In this document: piece by piece, positions 35,320-44,462 of the stretch
Position numbering within the stretch: the stretch's first letter is position 1
Layout: each line of letters begins with the position of its first letter
From: an uncultured Roseibium sp.
GTDB lineage: Bacteria; Pseudomonadota; Alphaproteobacteria; Rhizobiales; Stappiaceae
Direction of reading: 5' to 3'
DNA: 64,000 nt
Assembly (NCBI RefSeq): GCF_963669205.1
Contig: NZ_OY769915.1
Coordinates: 1,896,001-1,960,000 of the forward strand
Position numbers and translations under genes: made by a program
Notes under the pieces: generated by a model
What the model was told of the DNA's origin: nothing
The model's database searches: none
The model's input: the letters and a program-made list of their open reading frames with translations, nothing else

Positions 35320-36945
35320 ATGAGCAACGAGACACAGAAAACAGTCCTCGCCATCAGGGATCTGAAAGTCGATTTCGAAACCGCGACCGGGAAAGTGAAC
35401 GCGGTGCGCGGCGTCAATATACACGTCGAGGCCGGCGAGACGGTGGCGATTGTCGGCGAGAGCGGCTCGGGAAAAAGCCAGACCATGATGGCGGCCATGG
35501 GGCTTCTTGCCTCCAACGGCCGCACGCAGGGCGAGGTTATCTACGAAGGGCGCAACATTCTCGGTCTGCCTGTCGGGCAATTGAACAGGGTCCGCGGCGA
35601 GAAGATCACCATGATCTTCCAGGAACCGATGACTTCGCTCGACCCGCTCTACACCATCGGCCGTCAGTTGTCCGAGCCCATGGTCGTTCACGGCGGACTG
35701 TCGTGGAAGGCGGCAAGGGCGAAGGCGCTGGAGCTCCTGAAGCTGGTGAACATTCCCGAGCCGGAGCGCAAGATCAAGGCCTACCCTTACGAGATGTCGG
35801 GCGGCCAGCGTCAGCGCGTCATGATCGCCATGGCGCTCGCCAATGACCCGGATGTCCTGATTGCCGACGAGCCGACGACGGCGCTTGATGTCACCACGCA
35901 GGCACAGATCCTCGATCTGCTTCGTGATCTGCAGAAGCGTCTCGGAATGGCGGTCATCTTCATCACGCATGATCTGGGCATCGTCCGCCGGATCTCGGAC
36001 CGGGTCTATGTCATGAAGACCGGCGACGTCGTCGAAAGCGGCGACACGCAGAAGATCTTCACGCAGCCCGAGCATCCCTACACGAAAATGCTGCTGGATG
36101 CGGAACCGACCGGACACAAGCCGCCGGTGCCGGATAGCACCCCGGTTCTTCTGGAGGCGCAGAAGGTCGAGGTGGAGTTTGAACTGGATTCCGGCTTCCT
36201 TCAGCCCAAACACGTGCTGCGGGCGGTCGACAACATCAGTTTTTCCCTGCGCAAGGGACAGACGCTCGGGATCGTCGGCGAAAGCGGTTCGGGCAAGTCA
36301 ACGCTCGGGCGCGCGATCCTGAACCTGTTGCCGGCCGGCGGGCGCGTTGTCTTTCACGGCAAGCAGATTTCCGGGCTGGACCGGAGCGCGATGCGCGCGC
36401 TGCGCAAGGACATGCAGCTGATTTTCCAGGACCCGTTCGGTTCGCTCAGCCCCCGTCTGACGGTCGGCCAGATCATCTCCGAAGGTCTGCTCGTACATGA
36501 ACCGTCACTCAGCGCACAGGACCGGGACAGGCGCGCCTGCCAGGCGCTGGCGGAAGTCTCACTCGATCCGGTGATGCGGAACCGTTACCCGCACGAATTC
36601 TCGGGCGGTCAGCGTCAGCGCATCGCGATCGCGCGCACGATGGTTCTGAAGCCGGAATTCGTGGTGCTGGACGAACCGACTTCGGCCCTCGACCGCACCA
36701 TCCAGAAACAGGTTGTCGAGCTTCTGCGGGATCTGCAGACGGCACACGGACTGACCTACCTGTTCATTTCCCACGACCTTGCCGTCGTCAGGGCCCTGTC
36801 GGACACGGTCATGGTGATGCAGCGCGGCAAGGTGGTTGAGGCCGGTCCGGCGGACGCGATCTTCGAAGACCCGAAACAGGACTACACGAAGGAACTGGTC
36901 GGAGCGGCAATGCTGACCCAGAAGCACATGAGGGAAACGGCATAG
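35320..36945 (+). CDS. oppDF: fused dual ABC ATPase OppDF
   Basis: A 541-residue protein in which OppD-like and OppF-like ATPases are fused. Both halves have Walker A GESGSGKS (first at 46-53) and signature SGGQRQR. Walker B is VLIADEPTTALD in the first and FVVLDEPTSALD in the second. Each half ends with the oligopeptide-transporter C-terminal motif (EHPYTKMLLDAEP; KQDYTKELVGAAM). GAGGAGAG precedes the ATG at 35320. The fusion is common in alphaproteobacteria. Its TAG stop lies in TAGGGTCAGGACCC, the motif also found at the oxyR end. Confidence 0.93.
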   Translation: MSNETQKTVLAIRDLKVDFETATGKVNAVRGVNIHVEAGETVAIVGESGSGKSQTMMAAMGLLASNGRTQGEVIYEGRNILGLPVGQLNRVRGEKITMIFQEPMTSLDPLYTIGRQLSEPMVVHGGLSWKAARAKALELLKLVNIPEPERKIKAYPYEMSGGQRQRVMIAMALANDPDVLIADEPTTALDVTTQAQILDLLRDLQKRLGMAVIFITHDLGIVRRISDRVYVMKTGDVVESGDTQKIFTQPEHPYTKMLLDAEPTGHKPPVPDSTPVLLEAQKVEVEFELDSGFLQPKHVLRAVDNISFSLRKGQTLGIVGESGSGKSTLGRAILNLLPAGGRVVFHGKQISGLDRSAMRALRKDMQLIFQDPFGSLSPRLTVGQIISEGLLVHEPSLSAQDRDRRACQALAEVSLDPVMRNRYPHEFSGGQRQRIAIARTMVLKPEFVVLDEPTSALDRTIQKQVVELLRDLQTAHGLTYLFISHDLAVVRALSDTVMVMQRGKVVEAGPADAIFEDPKQDYTKELVGAAMLTQKHMRETA

Positions 36946-36990
36946 GGTCAGGACCCATGGTTAGCCGTGCCGTGAAGTGCGGACAACGAC

Positions 36991-37746
36991 CTAAAGGGAT
37001 GCCGGGCTGAGGTCGGGTTCGTGCTGCGCCTGCAGCTTGGCCGTGTCCTGCCCGTAGAATTGCGGTGCCAGCAGGGTGACGCTTGAAAAGACGTGCGATT
37101 TGAGCGCGCTGACTGCCGCATCACTGTCCCGGGCCTCAAGCGCGTCCAGGATATGGTTGTGCTTGACGATGTTCGGATGGGTCCAGGCATCGTCCGGTCT
37201 TGGTGTTGCAAGCGTGATCTTCTGGAGCATGACAAGGGTTCTGACCAGCAAAGGTTCCAGCGCAGACATTCCGGCATATCTGAAAATCTGCAAATGGAAT
37301 TCCCGGTCGATCTCCGCGCAGGTGTAGATATCCCTTTGGCTGCGCGCTTCCATGAACTGCCGGTCAAGGTCCCGCAGGTCCGCGACCTGCTCCGGTGTGA
37401 TCACCTTGGCCGCTTCGGTAATGCCCGCCACCTCGGTATTGATCCTGAGCCGCAGGAGCAGGATCGCCTCGGCGATGGAAGGATCCGTCACGAATGTGCC
37501 CTGATATCCTTTTCGCACAACCAGACCGCATTCCTGCAGAAGCATCAGGGCTTCCCGGATGGTGCTCTGCGAACAGGCATATTCCTGCGCCAGGGACTGC
37601 TCCGTCATTGCGCTGTCCGACTTGAGCTCGCCGGTCAGAATGCGGCCCTTCAGGTCCTGAAAGACGGATTCCGATTTTCGGCCGCGCTTCTCGCCGAATG
37701 CGTCTTTCTCGTGCGAAGCGTTGTTCGCAGCACTTCGAATGGTCAC
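36991..37746 (-). CDS. GntR/FadR-family regulator (FCD domain)
   Basis: A 251-residue regulator with an N-terminal winged helix (LKGRILTGELKSDSAMTEQ, then SQSTIREALMLLQECGLV) and a C-terminal all-helical FCD ligand domain (DLRDLDRQFMEARS, DREFHLQIFRYAG, HNHILDALEARDSDAA). The GTG start at 37746 is preceded by GGGGGC at suitable spacing; in-frame ATG codons further upstream are less convincing. Its position between the opp operon and the M19 dipeptidase suggests that it controls peptide uptake and use (inference). Confidence 0.85.
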   Translation of the reverse strand: MTIRSAANNASHEKDAFGEKRGRKSESVFQDLKGRILTGELKSDSAMTEQSLAQEYACSQSTIREALMLLQECGLVVRKGYQGTFVTDPSIAEAILLLRLRINTEVAGITEAAKVITPEQVADLRDLDRQFMEARSQRDIYTCAEIDREFHLQIFRYAGMSALEPLLVRTLVMLQKITLATPRPDDAWTHPNIVKHNHILDALEARDSDAAVSALKSHVFSSVTLLAPQFYGQDTAKLQAQHEPDLSPASL

Positions 37747-38096
37747 GTCGTTGCCCCCACACCGGCGTCGATTTTTTTTGTTGCATTGCCTCGAGGCCAA
37801 ACACGGGATTGTTTTCAAGTGTCTCCCGCTCAGCCGAGTGTCTGCCACCTTTGCGCGCATGGTCAATGGGCCTCGGTGGTCAAATTTGCCGATAAGCAAG
37901 GCAAGCGCCGTCAATTCCGGCTCATGTGGACCTGCTTGTCCGTTTGCGGCGCACTTGTCCAGGCATTTCCGCCGATCTCAACTGACAATTTCGCGAGCGG
38001 TAAAAGTACTGATGACTAATGCGCAGCCGGCGGCTCGGCTCCGGTCTCCTTGACCGAATTGACGGTCTCGTCCGGCCTTCCGCAGATTGTCACTGC
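37747..38096. other. intergenic region, nothing recognised
   Basis: About 350 bases between gntR-like (start side) and the dipeptidase (stop side). It should contain the gntR promoter. I see no repeat, hairpin terminator or convincing small gene. Confidence 0.5.
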
Positions 38097-39164
38097 TCAG
38101 GCCGCCGACTTTTCAAGCATCGCGATCCAGTTGCGGTAGGCGAGCTTCTCCAGTGTCGCATCGTCAAAGCCCCGTTCGCGCAGCACGTCGAAGAGGGCCG
38201 GCAGACCGGTCACGTCGCTCAGACCTTCGGGCGGCAGACAACCGTCGAAATCTGAGCCGAGCCCCACGTGATCCTCACCCAGATGGTCGACAAGACGGGC
38301 GACATGATCCGCAACAGTCTCAAGCGGTGTGTCTTTCTGATGTTTTCCATCCGGGCGCAGGAAGGCGACGTGGAAATTGACGCCGACCAGTCCCTTGCTT
38401 TCCCTGATGGCATCCAACTGCCGGTCTGTCAGGTTCCGGCTGCTTTCACAAATGGCATGGACGTTTGAATGGCTGGCGACGATCGGCCTGTCCGTGATTT
38501 CGGCCAGATCCCAGAAGCCTTTTTCGTTGAGATGGGAAACGTCGAGCAGGATCCCGAGCCCGTTGCATGCCTGAACGAGCGCGCGCCCGGCGGATGTCAG
38601 CCCCGGTCCTGTGTCGGGAGAGGCCGGAAAGGCCATCGGCACGCCGGAACCGTAGGCATTTGCCCGGCTCCACACCAGTCCGAGCGACCGGAGTCCGCGA
38701 CCGTAGAGGTCTTCAAGAGCCTGAAACCCGGTGTCGATTGCCTCGGCACCCTCGATATGAAGGCTGATAGCCATCTTGCCCGCCTCGACGGCCGCAAGGT
38801 TCTCTTCCGCGGACCTGCAGATCACGACATCACCCTGGGACGCGGCTTCGATCTGTTCGGCACGCTCCAGCATCCGTTTCGTGAAGTCGAGTGCCTGCTT
38901 CTGGGGAACTTCCTGAAAATTGACCGGATCGTTGGGATTGAAGGGCTTGGAAAAGTCCTGGTCCGGATTCGAGGGAACGAACATGGCAAACAGGCCGCCG
39001 GAAAACCCGGCCTCTCTGGCGCGCACGGCGTCGATATGCCCTCTTTCCGAGCGGTCGAAGAAACTGCGCTCGGTTCCCTTGATCGCGTCTATCTCCAGTT
39101 TGAGCAGCGTATCGTTGTGGCCGTCGAAAACCGGAAACCGGCGCGGTGAAGTCTCGTTTTGCAC
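38097..39164 (-). CDS. membrane-dipeptidase family enzyme (peptidase M19)
   Basis: A 355-residue zinc dipeptidase of the renal dipeptidase family. The first metal motif is DGHND (H16, D18). Later metal-site segments are ISLHIEGAEAI, DVSHLNEKGFWD, PIVASHSNVHAI and VGLGSDFDG, in the expected order. It cleaves dipeptides, including some with D-amino acids. No signal peptide is evident, so it is probably cytoplasmic and hydrolyses peptides brought in by the neighbouring Opp importer. Confidence 0.92.
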   Translation of the reverse strand: MQNETSPRRFPVFDGHNDTLLKLEIDAIKGTERSFFDRSERGHIDAVRAREAGFSGGLFAMFVPSNPDQDFSKPFNPNDPVNFQEVPQKQALDFTKRMLERAEQIEAASQGDVVICRSAEENLAAVEAGKMAISLHIEGAEAIDTGFQALEDLYGRGLRSLGLVWSRANAYGSGVPMAFPASPDTGPGLTSAGRALVQACNGLGILLDVSHLNEKGFWDLAEITDRPIVASHSNVHAICESSRNLTDRQLDAIRESKGLVGVNFHVAFLRPDGKHQKDTPLETVADHVARLVDHLGEDHVGLGSDFDGCLPPEGLSDVTGLPALFDVLRERGFDDATLEKLAYRNWIAMLEKSAA

Positions 39165-39330
39165 GAAGTGTCCTTGAAGTTGCTGGCAGGCCGAAAGGCG
39201 GAAGGGAAATGGAATCTTCAGCTATCAATCTAGTCAATCAGACGCGGATTGTAAGGCTCCCGGGCCAGGACCCGTTCATTTAGATGAATTGGCCGGGATG
39301 AATGAGTATTGAATCTGGAGCGAATGTGAC

Positions 39331-40119
39331 TTGAAACTCATTCAAAGCTGGCCCAAGAAGGGGGCCGGTTTGTTGATAGGTTACGCGGCGTGTGCGCCGT
39401 TGGTGAACGAGGATACGGAATTGGTGGAAAGACCTGGGTTGTCACGCCGCTCGATCCTGACGGGAAGCCTGCTCCTGGCTGGCGGAGCGCTTGCCGGTTG
39501 TCAAACGGCTGTCGGTCTGCCTGATCAGGCGGAGCTGCCTGACGAGGATTTCGACTACGCGTCCGCATACGCGGCGTTGCCGGACGGCGATTTCACCTGG
39601 CCGGCGATCAATTACAAGAATTTCGACGAGAGCTATCTGCGCCAGGTCGTGGAATACAAGACCCGTGAAATGCCGGGAACGATCATCGTCGACCCTTACA
39701 ACAACTATCTCTACTGGACGCTCGGCAACAAGAAGGCGTTGCGCTACGGCATCGGTGTCGGCCGCGCCGGCTTCGACTGGTCCGGCGACGCTCTTGTGCG
39801 CGTCAAGCGCGAGCACCCGATCTGGCGCCCTCCACGCGAGATGATCGCGCGCAAACCGTCACTCGAACGCTATTGGGAAAAGGGCTATCCTCCGGGATTG
39901 AAGAACCCGCTCGGTGCACGCGCGATGGATCTTTGGCAGGGGCCGGTCGATACACTTTATCGCATCCACGGCACCAACCAGCCGTCTTCCATCGGCAAGA
40001 GCGTTTCGTCGGGATGCATCCGCATGTGGCAGCAGGACGTGATCGACCTGTTCAACCGTGTGCCGCTCCGGACGAAGGTCGTGGTCCTGGGTAAGGACCC
40101 GAACGCAGACGCCGCCTAG
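39331..40119 (+). CDS. L,D-transpeptidase (YkuD domain)
   Basis: A 262-residue exported cell-wall enzyme. The N-terminal region has SRRSILTGSLLLAGG, a possible twin-arginine signal, and a lipobox-like LAGC (C57). The YkuD catalytic motif is intact: H213 (IHGTNQP) and SSGCIRM with catalytic C229 and R231. Such enzymes form 3-3 cross-links in peptidoglycan or attach lipoproteins and outer-membrane proteins. The true start is uncertain: a GTG at 39424 would place the twin arginines close to the N terminus. It is tail-to-tail with the hemolysin III-like gene, overlapping by four bases. Confidence 0.85.
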   Translation: MKLIQSWPKKGAGLLIGYAACAPLVNEDTELVERPGLSRRSILTGSLLLAGGALAGCQTAVGLPDQAELPDEDFDYASAYAALPDGDFTWPAINYKNFDESYLRQVVEYKTREMPGTIIVDPYNNYLYWTLGNKKALRYGIGVGRAGFDWSGDALVRVKREHPIWRPPREMIARKPSLERYWEKGYPPGLKNPLGARAMDLWQGPVDTLYRIHGTNQPSSIGKSVSSGCIRMWQQDVIDLFNRVPLRTKVVVLGKDPNADAA

Positions 40120-40760
40120 GTCAGCGCGACATCGTGCAAAACAGCGCCGAAGTGGCAGACCGCTGCGGCCAGCACGAAGCCATGCCATATCGCGTTCTGG
40201 AAGGGCAGGCGCTTCCAGGCATAAAAGACGGTGCCGATCGTGTAGAGCAGACCGCCGGCCAGGATCATGCAAAGGCCGAACATGGACGCGCGTTCAATCA
40301 GGGGATTGGCCGCGAAGACAACCACCCAGCCGAGACCGAGATAGATCGGCACGGAGAGTTTTTCCGCCTTGGAAAGGCGAACCAGTTTCAGGATCGCGCC
40401 CGTGATGGCGCCGGTCCACACCGTCGCCAGCAGGATGCCTCCCGTCCAGCCGCCAATGATGACTGCGGCGAGCGGCGTATAGGTGCCGGCGATCATGAGG
40501 AAGATCGCGGCGTGGTCCAGCCGCCGCAGGATGCCGGATTTGTGGTCCTTGGCGAGCATGTTGTAGAGCGCGGAGCAGATCAGCATCGCCATCAGGCAGG
40601 CGGCATAGATCATCACCGTGACCTGGCGGGTGGGGTCGTCGTTGTTCCAGAGCGTGACCGCAAGGATGACGGTCGCGGTGAGGCCGAGGCAGATGCCGAT
40701 GACATGGATTGCACCGTCGGCGATCAGCTCTGCAAGGGTCTGCGGTCTGAAATCCGTCAT
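40116..40760 (-). CDS. hemolysin III/PAQR-family membrane protein
   Basis: A 214-residue membrane protein with seven predicted helices. Family signatures are ELIADGAIHVIGICLGL at the N terminus, LDHAAIFLMIAGTYTPLA in the middle and IWHGFVLAAAVCHF at the end, whose His and Asp residues form the zinc site of PAQR proteins. ATG at 40760 is chosen over a TTG at 40775. Haemolytic activity is not implied by the name; bacterial members are thought to be lipid hydrolases or regulators. Confidence 0.88.
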   Translation of the reverse strand: MTDFRPQTLAELIADGAIHVIGICLGLTATVILAVTLWNNDDPTRQVTVMIYAACLMAMLICSALYNMLAKDHKSGILRRLDHAAIFLMIAGTYTPLAAVIIGGWTGGILLATVWTGAITGAILKLVRLSKAEKLSVPIYLGLGWVVVFAANPLIERASMFGLCMILAGGLLYTIGTVFYAWKRLPFQNAIWHGFVLAAAVCHFGAVLHDVALT

Positions 40761-40775
40761 CCGGGCGGTCTCCAA

Positions 40776-42128
40776 TCACGTCGCATCATCGTGCTCAAGC
40801 GCAATCGAGCTATAGGCACAGGAAAGGGCGAGCAGCACGCCCATGGTCACGAAGATCGACGTGAAATCCGCACCCATGGCAAGGAGAACACTGCCGAGGG
40901 TCACCCCGAGCGTTCCGCCGACCAGCCGTGCCGTGATGATGAGCCCGCTGACTTCGCCCTGCTTGTCCCGCGGCACGGCGTTGGCGGTGATGCGCCCGGT
41001 CGGGATCATCGCAACGGGGAGGAAAATGCCCCACAGGAGCAGGGCCGGTGCGAGCAGCCAGTAATTCTCCAGGAGCATCATGAGGCCGATGAGGATCGTT
41101 GAAACGGACAGAAGGGCCATGGCGACGAGCACCGGTTTGCGGGAGCCGTACTTGTCGGAGAACTTGCCCGCCGGTGCGGCGAGGATCGGCATGGGCAGTA
41201 CCGCGATCACCGTTCCGATGCCCGCCCAGAGCGCGCTGTAGGACATTTCGAGCTGTAGGAAATGCGGCACGTAGATCGCAACGACAATCTTGCTCATCTG
41301 CGTCAGCAGGATGATGAGCGTGCTGGCATGAAACGGCGGCAGCTTGAACAGCCGAACGTCAATCAGCGGCTTGGCGTCTTTTGCTTCGTAGAAGATGAAA
41401 ACGCCAAGACCGACGACACCGCCCAGAATGGTCGCGATGATGACGGGCGAAATCCAGCCGAAATCCGGGCCTTCCATCAATCCGAAGATGAGCGCGGTCA
41501 GGCCGATGAGCAGGAGCACCAGGCCGATGGGATCGACAACCGGTCTTGGCCGCGGCGTTTCCGGATTGCGCCACAAGAGGCAGGCGAGGGTGCTTCCCAC
41601 CGCAACGATCGGGACGTTGATCCAGAAAACCCATCTCCAGGACAGGAAATCGGTGAGAATGCCGCCGACCAGCGGACCGGCGGCAAGGAATATGGTTGCC
41701 ATCGCGGCAAGCGTGCCGATCGCCCTGCCGCGCTCGTTTTCATCGAAGGTCAGGGTCGCGGCAGCCAGCGTCATCGGAAACATCACGGCAGCACACAGCC
41801 CCTGAATGACCCGCATCGTAATCAGCATGGCGATGCTGTCGGAGAAACCGGCAACAAGACTGGTGATCGCAAAGATGACGCTGCAGACGATCAGCGTCGG
41901 CCGGAACCCGAAGAGATCGATTGCCTTGCCGCCGACGGCTGCAAAGCAGGTGAACGCCAGCATATAGGCGTTGAGAATCCAGTGGGTCGTGGTCGCCGAA
42001 AGATGAAAATGCTCACGGATTGCGGGGAGCGACACGCCGAGAACCGTTTCGTCCAACATCACCAGACCGCCGAGGCAGCCGACCGCCAGAACCAGCCCGC
42101 GCTTGCGCTCCTTTTCGGCTAGGGCCAT
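40776..42128 (-). CDS. MFS drug/solute exporter (DHA2, EmrB/QacA type)
   Basis: A 450-residue inner-membrane antiporter. Features are MLDETVLGVSLPAIREHF in the first helix (motif D1 of drug exporters), a WILNAYMLAF second helix, GRAIGTLAAM, and antiporter motif C region FLAAGPLVGGILTDFLSWRWVFWINVP. Shorter than the 14-helix EmrB proteins, so 12-13 helices may be present. No outer-membrane or adaptor partner is adjacent. It stops 15 bases before the hemolysin III-like start, so cotranscription is likely. Confidence 0.88.
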   Translation of the reverse strand: MALAEKERKRGLVLAVGCLGGLVMLDETVLGVSLPAIREHFHLSATTTHWILNAYMLAFTCFAAVGGKAIDLFGFRPTLIVCSVIFAITSLVAGFSDSIAMLITMRVIQGLCAAVMFPMTLAAATLTFDENERGRAIGTLAAMATIFLAAGPLVGGILTDFLSWRWVFWINVPIVAVGSTLACLLWRNPETPRPRPVVDPIGLVLLLIGLTALIFGLMEGPDFGWISPVIIATILGGVVGLGVFIFYEAKDAKPLIDVRLFKLPPFHASTLIILLTQMSKIVVAIYVPHFLQLEMSYSALWAGIGTVIAVLPMPILAAPAGKFSDKYGSRKPVLVAMALLSVSTILIGLMMLLENYWLLAPALLLWGIFLPVAMIPTGRITANAVPRDKQGEVSGLIITARLVGGTLGVTLGSVLLAMGADFTSIFVTMGVLLALSCAYSSIALEHDDAT

Positions 42129-42232
42129 GAAACAATCGTCTCCATGTCGTTCGCAATCATCTTTTACAAAAACGTTCCCCGCAGCTTAGGTCAGCATCGG
42201 GAGCGGCGCAAAGCAGTTTCTTGGTACCGGCC

Positions 42233-43186
42233 TCAGCCTGCCGGCGCGCCTCCGCCGAAACCGAGCGTCGACAGCGCACGCTCGGAGCGCCTGCTCCAGG
42301 ACACCAGCGCGTCGGAAAGCCGGGCCGCCGGGCCGTCATCGGGGTCGGAGCTGCGCCTGACGCACCACCAGTCGAGCGAGATGCCTTCTTCCGCGATCGG
42401 GCGCGCAACCAGCGTACCGTCAGCCAGTTCCGGTTCGATGGCCCATTGGCTGAAGATGGCGACGCCGAAATTGGCCCGCACAAGGTCGATGACGGCTTCC
42501 GGGGTCGGCATCGCGGTCATCCGCCGGAACGGCTCGACCGGGGCGCCGAGCAGGGCGGTCCAGTCAAATCCCGGTTCCGCCGTCAGCGGATAGACGAAAA
42601 AGCGCTCATCGCCCATGTTGATGCTGTTGACCACGGGCTCGCCGGCCAGTGGATGATTGGCCGACATGACGGCGACGATCGGATCCGGCCCCAGCTTCGA
42701 AGACGTGAACTGGCCCTGCGCGGGCGCGCGTCCGAAGACAAGCGAGACATCGACCGACCCGTCGATGAGGGAGGCGAGCGGCCGCGCCGTCGCGTTTCCC
42801 GAAAGATCCACCGTGAGGCGCCGGTCTTCCCGTTCAAGATAGTCGAGAAAGGCCGGCAGCCAGTGGTAGCGGCTGTAGGTTGCCTGGCCCAGCCGGACCA
42901 GCAGGCGCTTTTCCTGCGCGGAGGCTTCGATGTCCTGTTCCAGCCGGAAAAGTTCGGCCAGAAAGCTGTCCCCCAGCCGCCTGAGGCGTTCGCCTTCCGG
43001 TGTCAGCTGCAGCCCGGCATCTCCCCGTTGAACCAGAGGCACCCCGATCCGGCGTTCCGCTTCGCGCAGCCTGTGCGACGCGGCTGACTGGGTGATGCCG
43101 AGGCGCGACGCGGAAACGGTCATGCTGCCGGTCTCGCTGAGGGCGGCAAGCAGGGTGAGGTGATGAATGGCGAGTTTCGGTATCAT
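42233..43186 (-). CDS. LysR-family transcriptional regulator
   Basis: A 317-residue regulator. The winged helix is HHLTLLAALSETGSMTVSA with recognition helix ITQSAASHRLREAERR, and an effector domain follows (residues 95-300). It is divergent from an EamA transporter, with a T-N11-A type palindrome between them, so it probably controls that gene and itself. A MetR-like effector cannot be excluded; no ligand is assigned. Confidence 0.9.
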   Translation of the reverse strand: MIPKLAIHHLTLLAALSETGSMTVSASRLGITQSAASHRLREAERRIGVPLVQRGDAGLQLTPEGERLRRLGDSFLAELFRLEQDIEASAQEKRLLVRLGQATYSRYHWLPAFLDYLEREDRRLTVDLSGNATARPLASLIDGSVDVSLVFGRAPAQGQFTSSKLGPDPIVAVMSANHPLAGEPVVNSINMGDERFFVYPLTAEPGFDWTALLGAPVEPFRRMTAMPTPEAVIDLVRANFGVAIFSQWAIEPELADGTLVARPIAEEGISLDWWCVRRSSDPDDGPAARLSDALVSWSRRSERALSTLGFGGGAPAG

Positions 43187-43192
43187 CCACCC

Positions 43193-43207
43193 ATGAAATC
43201 ATTTCAT
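43193..43207. promoter_or_regulatory. candidate LysR-type operator
   Basis: ATGAAATCATTTCAT is an exact inverted repeat (ATGAAA / TTTCAT) and fits the T-N11-A rule. It lies six bases before the lysR-like start and 57 bases before the EamA-family start. Confidence 0.6.
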
Positions 43208-43264
43208 GAAGAGAATGAAAACTAAGAATTTTATTTATGTGCAAAGGCGCGCTATCGAAGAAAC

Positions 43265-44191
43265 ATGTCAGTCTTCACCTTGCCCCGTTTCGAACTCACG
43301 CCCGCCGCCGCCACGCTTGTCATTGTCGTGACGGCGGTCGGCTTCGGTCTCGTGCCCGTCTTTGTGCGCGAACTGCAGGGTCTGGGCACAGGTCCGGCGA
43401 CCATCGCACTCTACAGATACGCCATTTCGGTGCTGGTCCTGCTGCCGTTCCTGCCGCGAGAACGGCACAAACGCGGCAAGGCGCTGCTGCTTGCGGGCGC
43501 CGGGGCGGTCGTCGGGCTCAGCGTCATCGGCTATCTGGAGGCGATCAGCAAGGCGCCGCTTGCCGCCGTCGGTGTTGTCTACATGTCCTATCCGGCCTTC
43601 GCGGCGCTGTTCGCACTGGTCCTTCTGCGGCAGGCTCTCACCTGGAGAACCTTCGCGGCGATCGGCCTTGTGCTGGGGGCTGCCGCGCTGCTCCTTGATC
43701 CGGCCACGCTCTCGCCCGAGGCGCTGGCAGCGCTCGTCTGGGCGATCCCCGCGCCGATCGCCTTCGGCTTCCTGATTGTCGTCCTCAGCGGCATGGGCGG
43801 CGATCTCAATCCGATGGAACGCGCTGTCTGCACCCTGATCGGAGCCATTGCAGGCCTGCTGCCGCTTGCCCTCTTCGAAGGCGGTGGCTCGGTCCTGCCG
43901 TCCTCCTTCAACGAACTCTGGCTGATCGTTCTGATGGGTCTCGTCACTGCGCTGATCCCGCAGATCATGTACACGATCGCCTGCCAGAAGATCGGGCCGA
44001 TCAGAACCGCGGCTGCGGGCAGTTTCGAGTTGCCGACCATGTTCCTGATCGGCTGGCTGGTTTTCGGCGAGGCCTTTGGGCTGGTGGAACTTGTCTGCGC
44101 GGTGCTTGTGCTCTCCGCCATCCTCGTTGCGCCCGCACCCGCTCCGGCCCCTGAGCCGGCAGGCAAACGGCAGGCGATCCAGGCCGGCTAA
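43265..44191 (+). CDS. DMT-superfamily (EamA) transporter
   Basis: A 308-residue inner-membrane protein with ten predicted helices in two EamA repeats (GFGLVPVFVRELQGLGTGPAT starts the first; IPAPIAFGFLIVVLSGMGGD the second). EamA proteins export metabolites or amino acids. The Pro/Ala tail (APAPAPAPEPAGKRQA) is unusual but harmless. It is divergent from its presumed LysR regulator. Confidence 0.88.
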   Translation: MSVFTLPRFELTPAAATLVIVVTAVGFGLVPVFVRELQGLGTGPATIALYRYAISVLVLLPFLPRERHKRGKALLLAGAGAVVGLSVIGYLEAISKAPLAAVGVVYMSYPAFAALFALVLLRQALTWRTFAAIGLVLGAAALLLDPATLSPEALAALVWAIPAPIAFGFLIVVLSGMGGDLNPMERAVCTLIGAIAGLLPLALFEGGGSVLPSSFNELWLIVLMGLVTALIPQIMYTIACQKIGPIRTAAAGSFELPTMFLIGWLVFGEAFGLVELVCAVLVLSAILVAPAPAPAPEPAGKRQAIQAG

Positions 44192-44260
44192 TTTATCTCA
44201 ATAAAAAGTATCTTGATATTAAGATAAAAAGTGACTATCTCCTGCGCGACCCGTTGCAAT
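44192..44260. other. short AT-rich spacer after the EamA gene
   Basis: Contains an AT-rich inverted repeat built on TATCTCAATAAAAAG / CTTGATATTAAGATAAAAAG just after the EamA stop. It may serve as a weak terminator before MITE copy B. Confidence 0.3.
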
Positions 44261-44427
44261 ACCAACCGTCATAGGTAGAAACCCATTTCATGCCACCGGA
44301 GGCCGGCTTCTTTTGCCCCAATGCCGCGTTGCGATTTGCTTGAAGTGCCGGCACTAGCGCGCAAACAGCGCCTTGCCTTGTGGCAAGATAATCCCGGTGA
44401 AATGGGTTTCTATCTAGGACGGTTGGT
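44261..44427. mobile_element. MITE, family M copy B (167 bp)
   Basis: Terminal 30-bp arms at 44261-44290 and 44398-44427 (ACCAACCGTCATAGG... and its complement) match copy A. The element is flanked by TA on both sides (TACCAACC...GGTTGGTA), the target duplication of IS630/mariner-type transposases. It lies opposite to copy A in the sequence and ends 35 bases upstream of the nitroreductase start. No coding potential. Confidence 0.85.
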
Positions 44428-44462
44428 ATGAGAAGCCCGGAAGCGTTTTGGAGAGAAGACTG

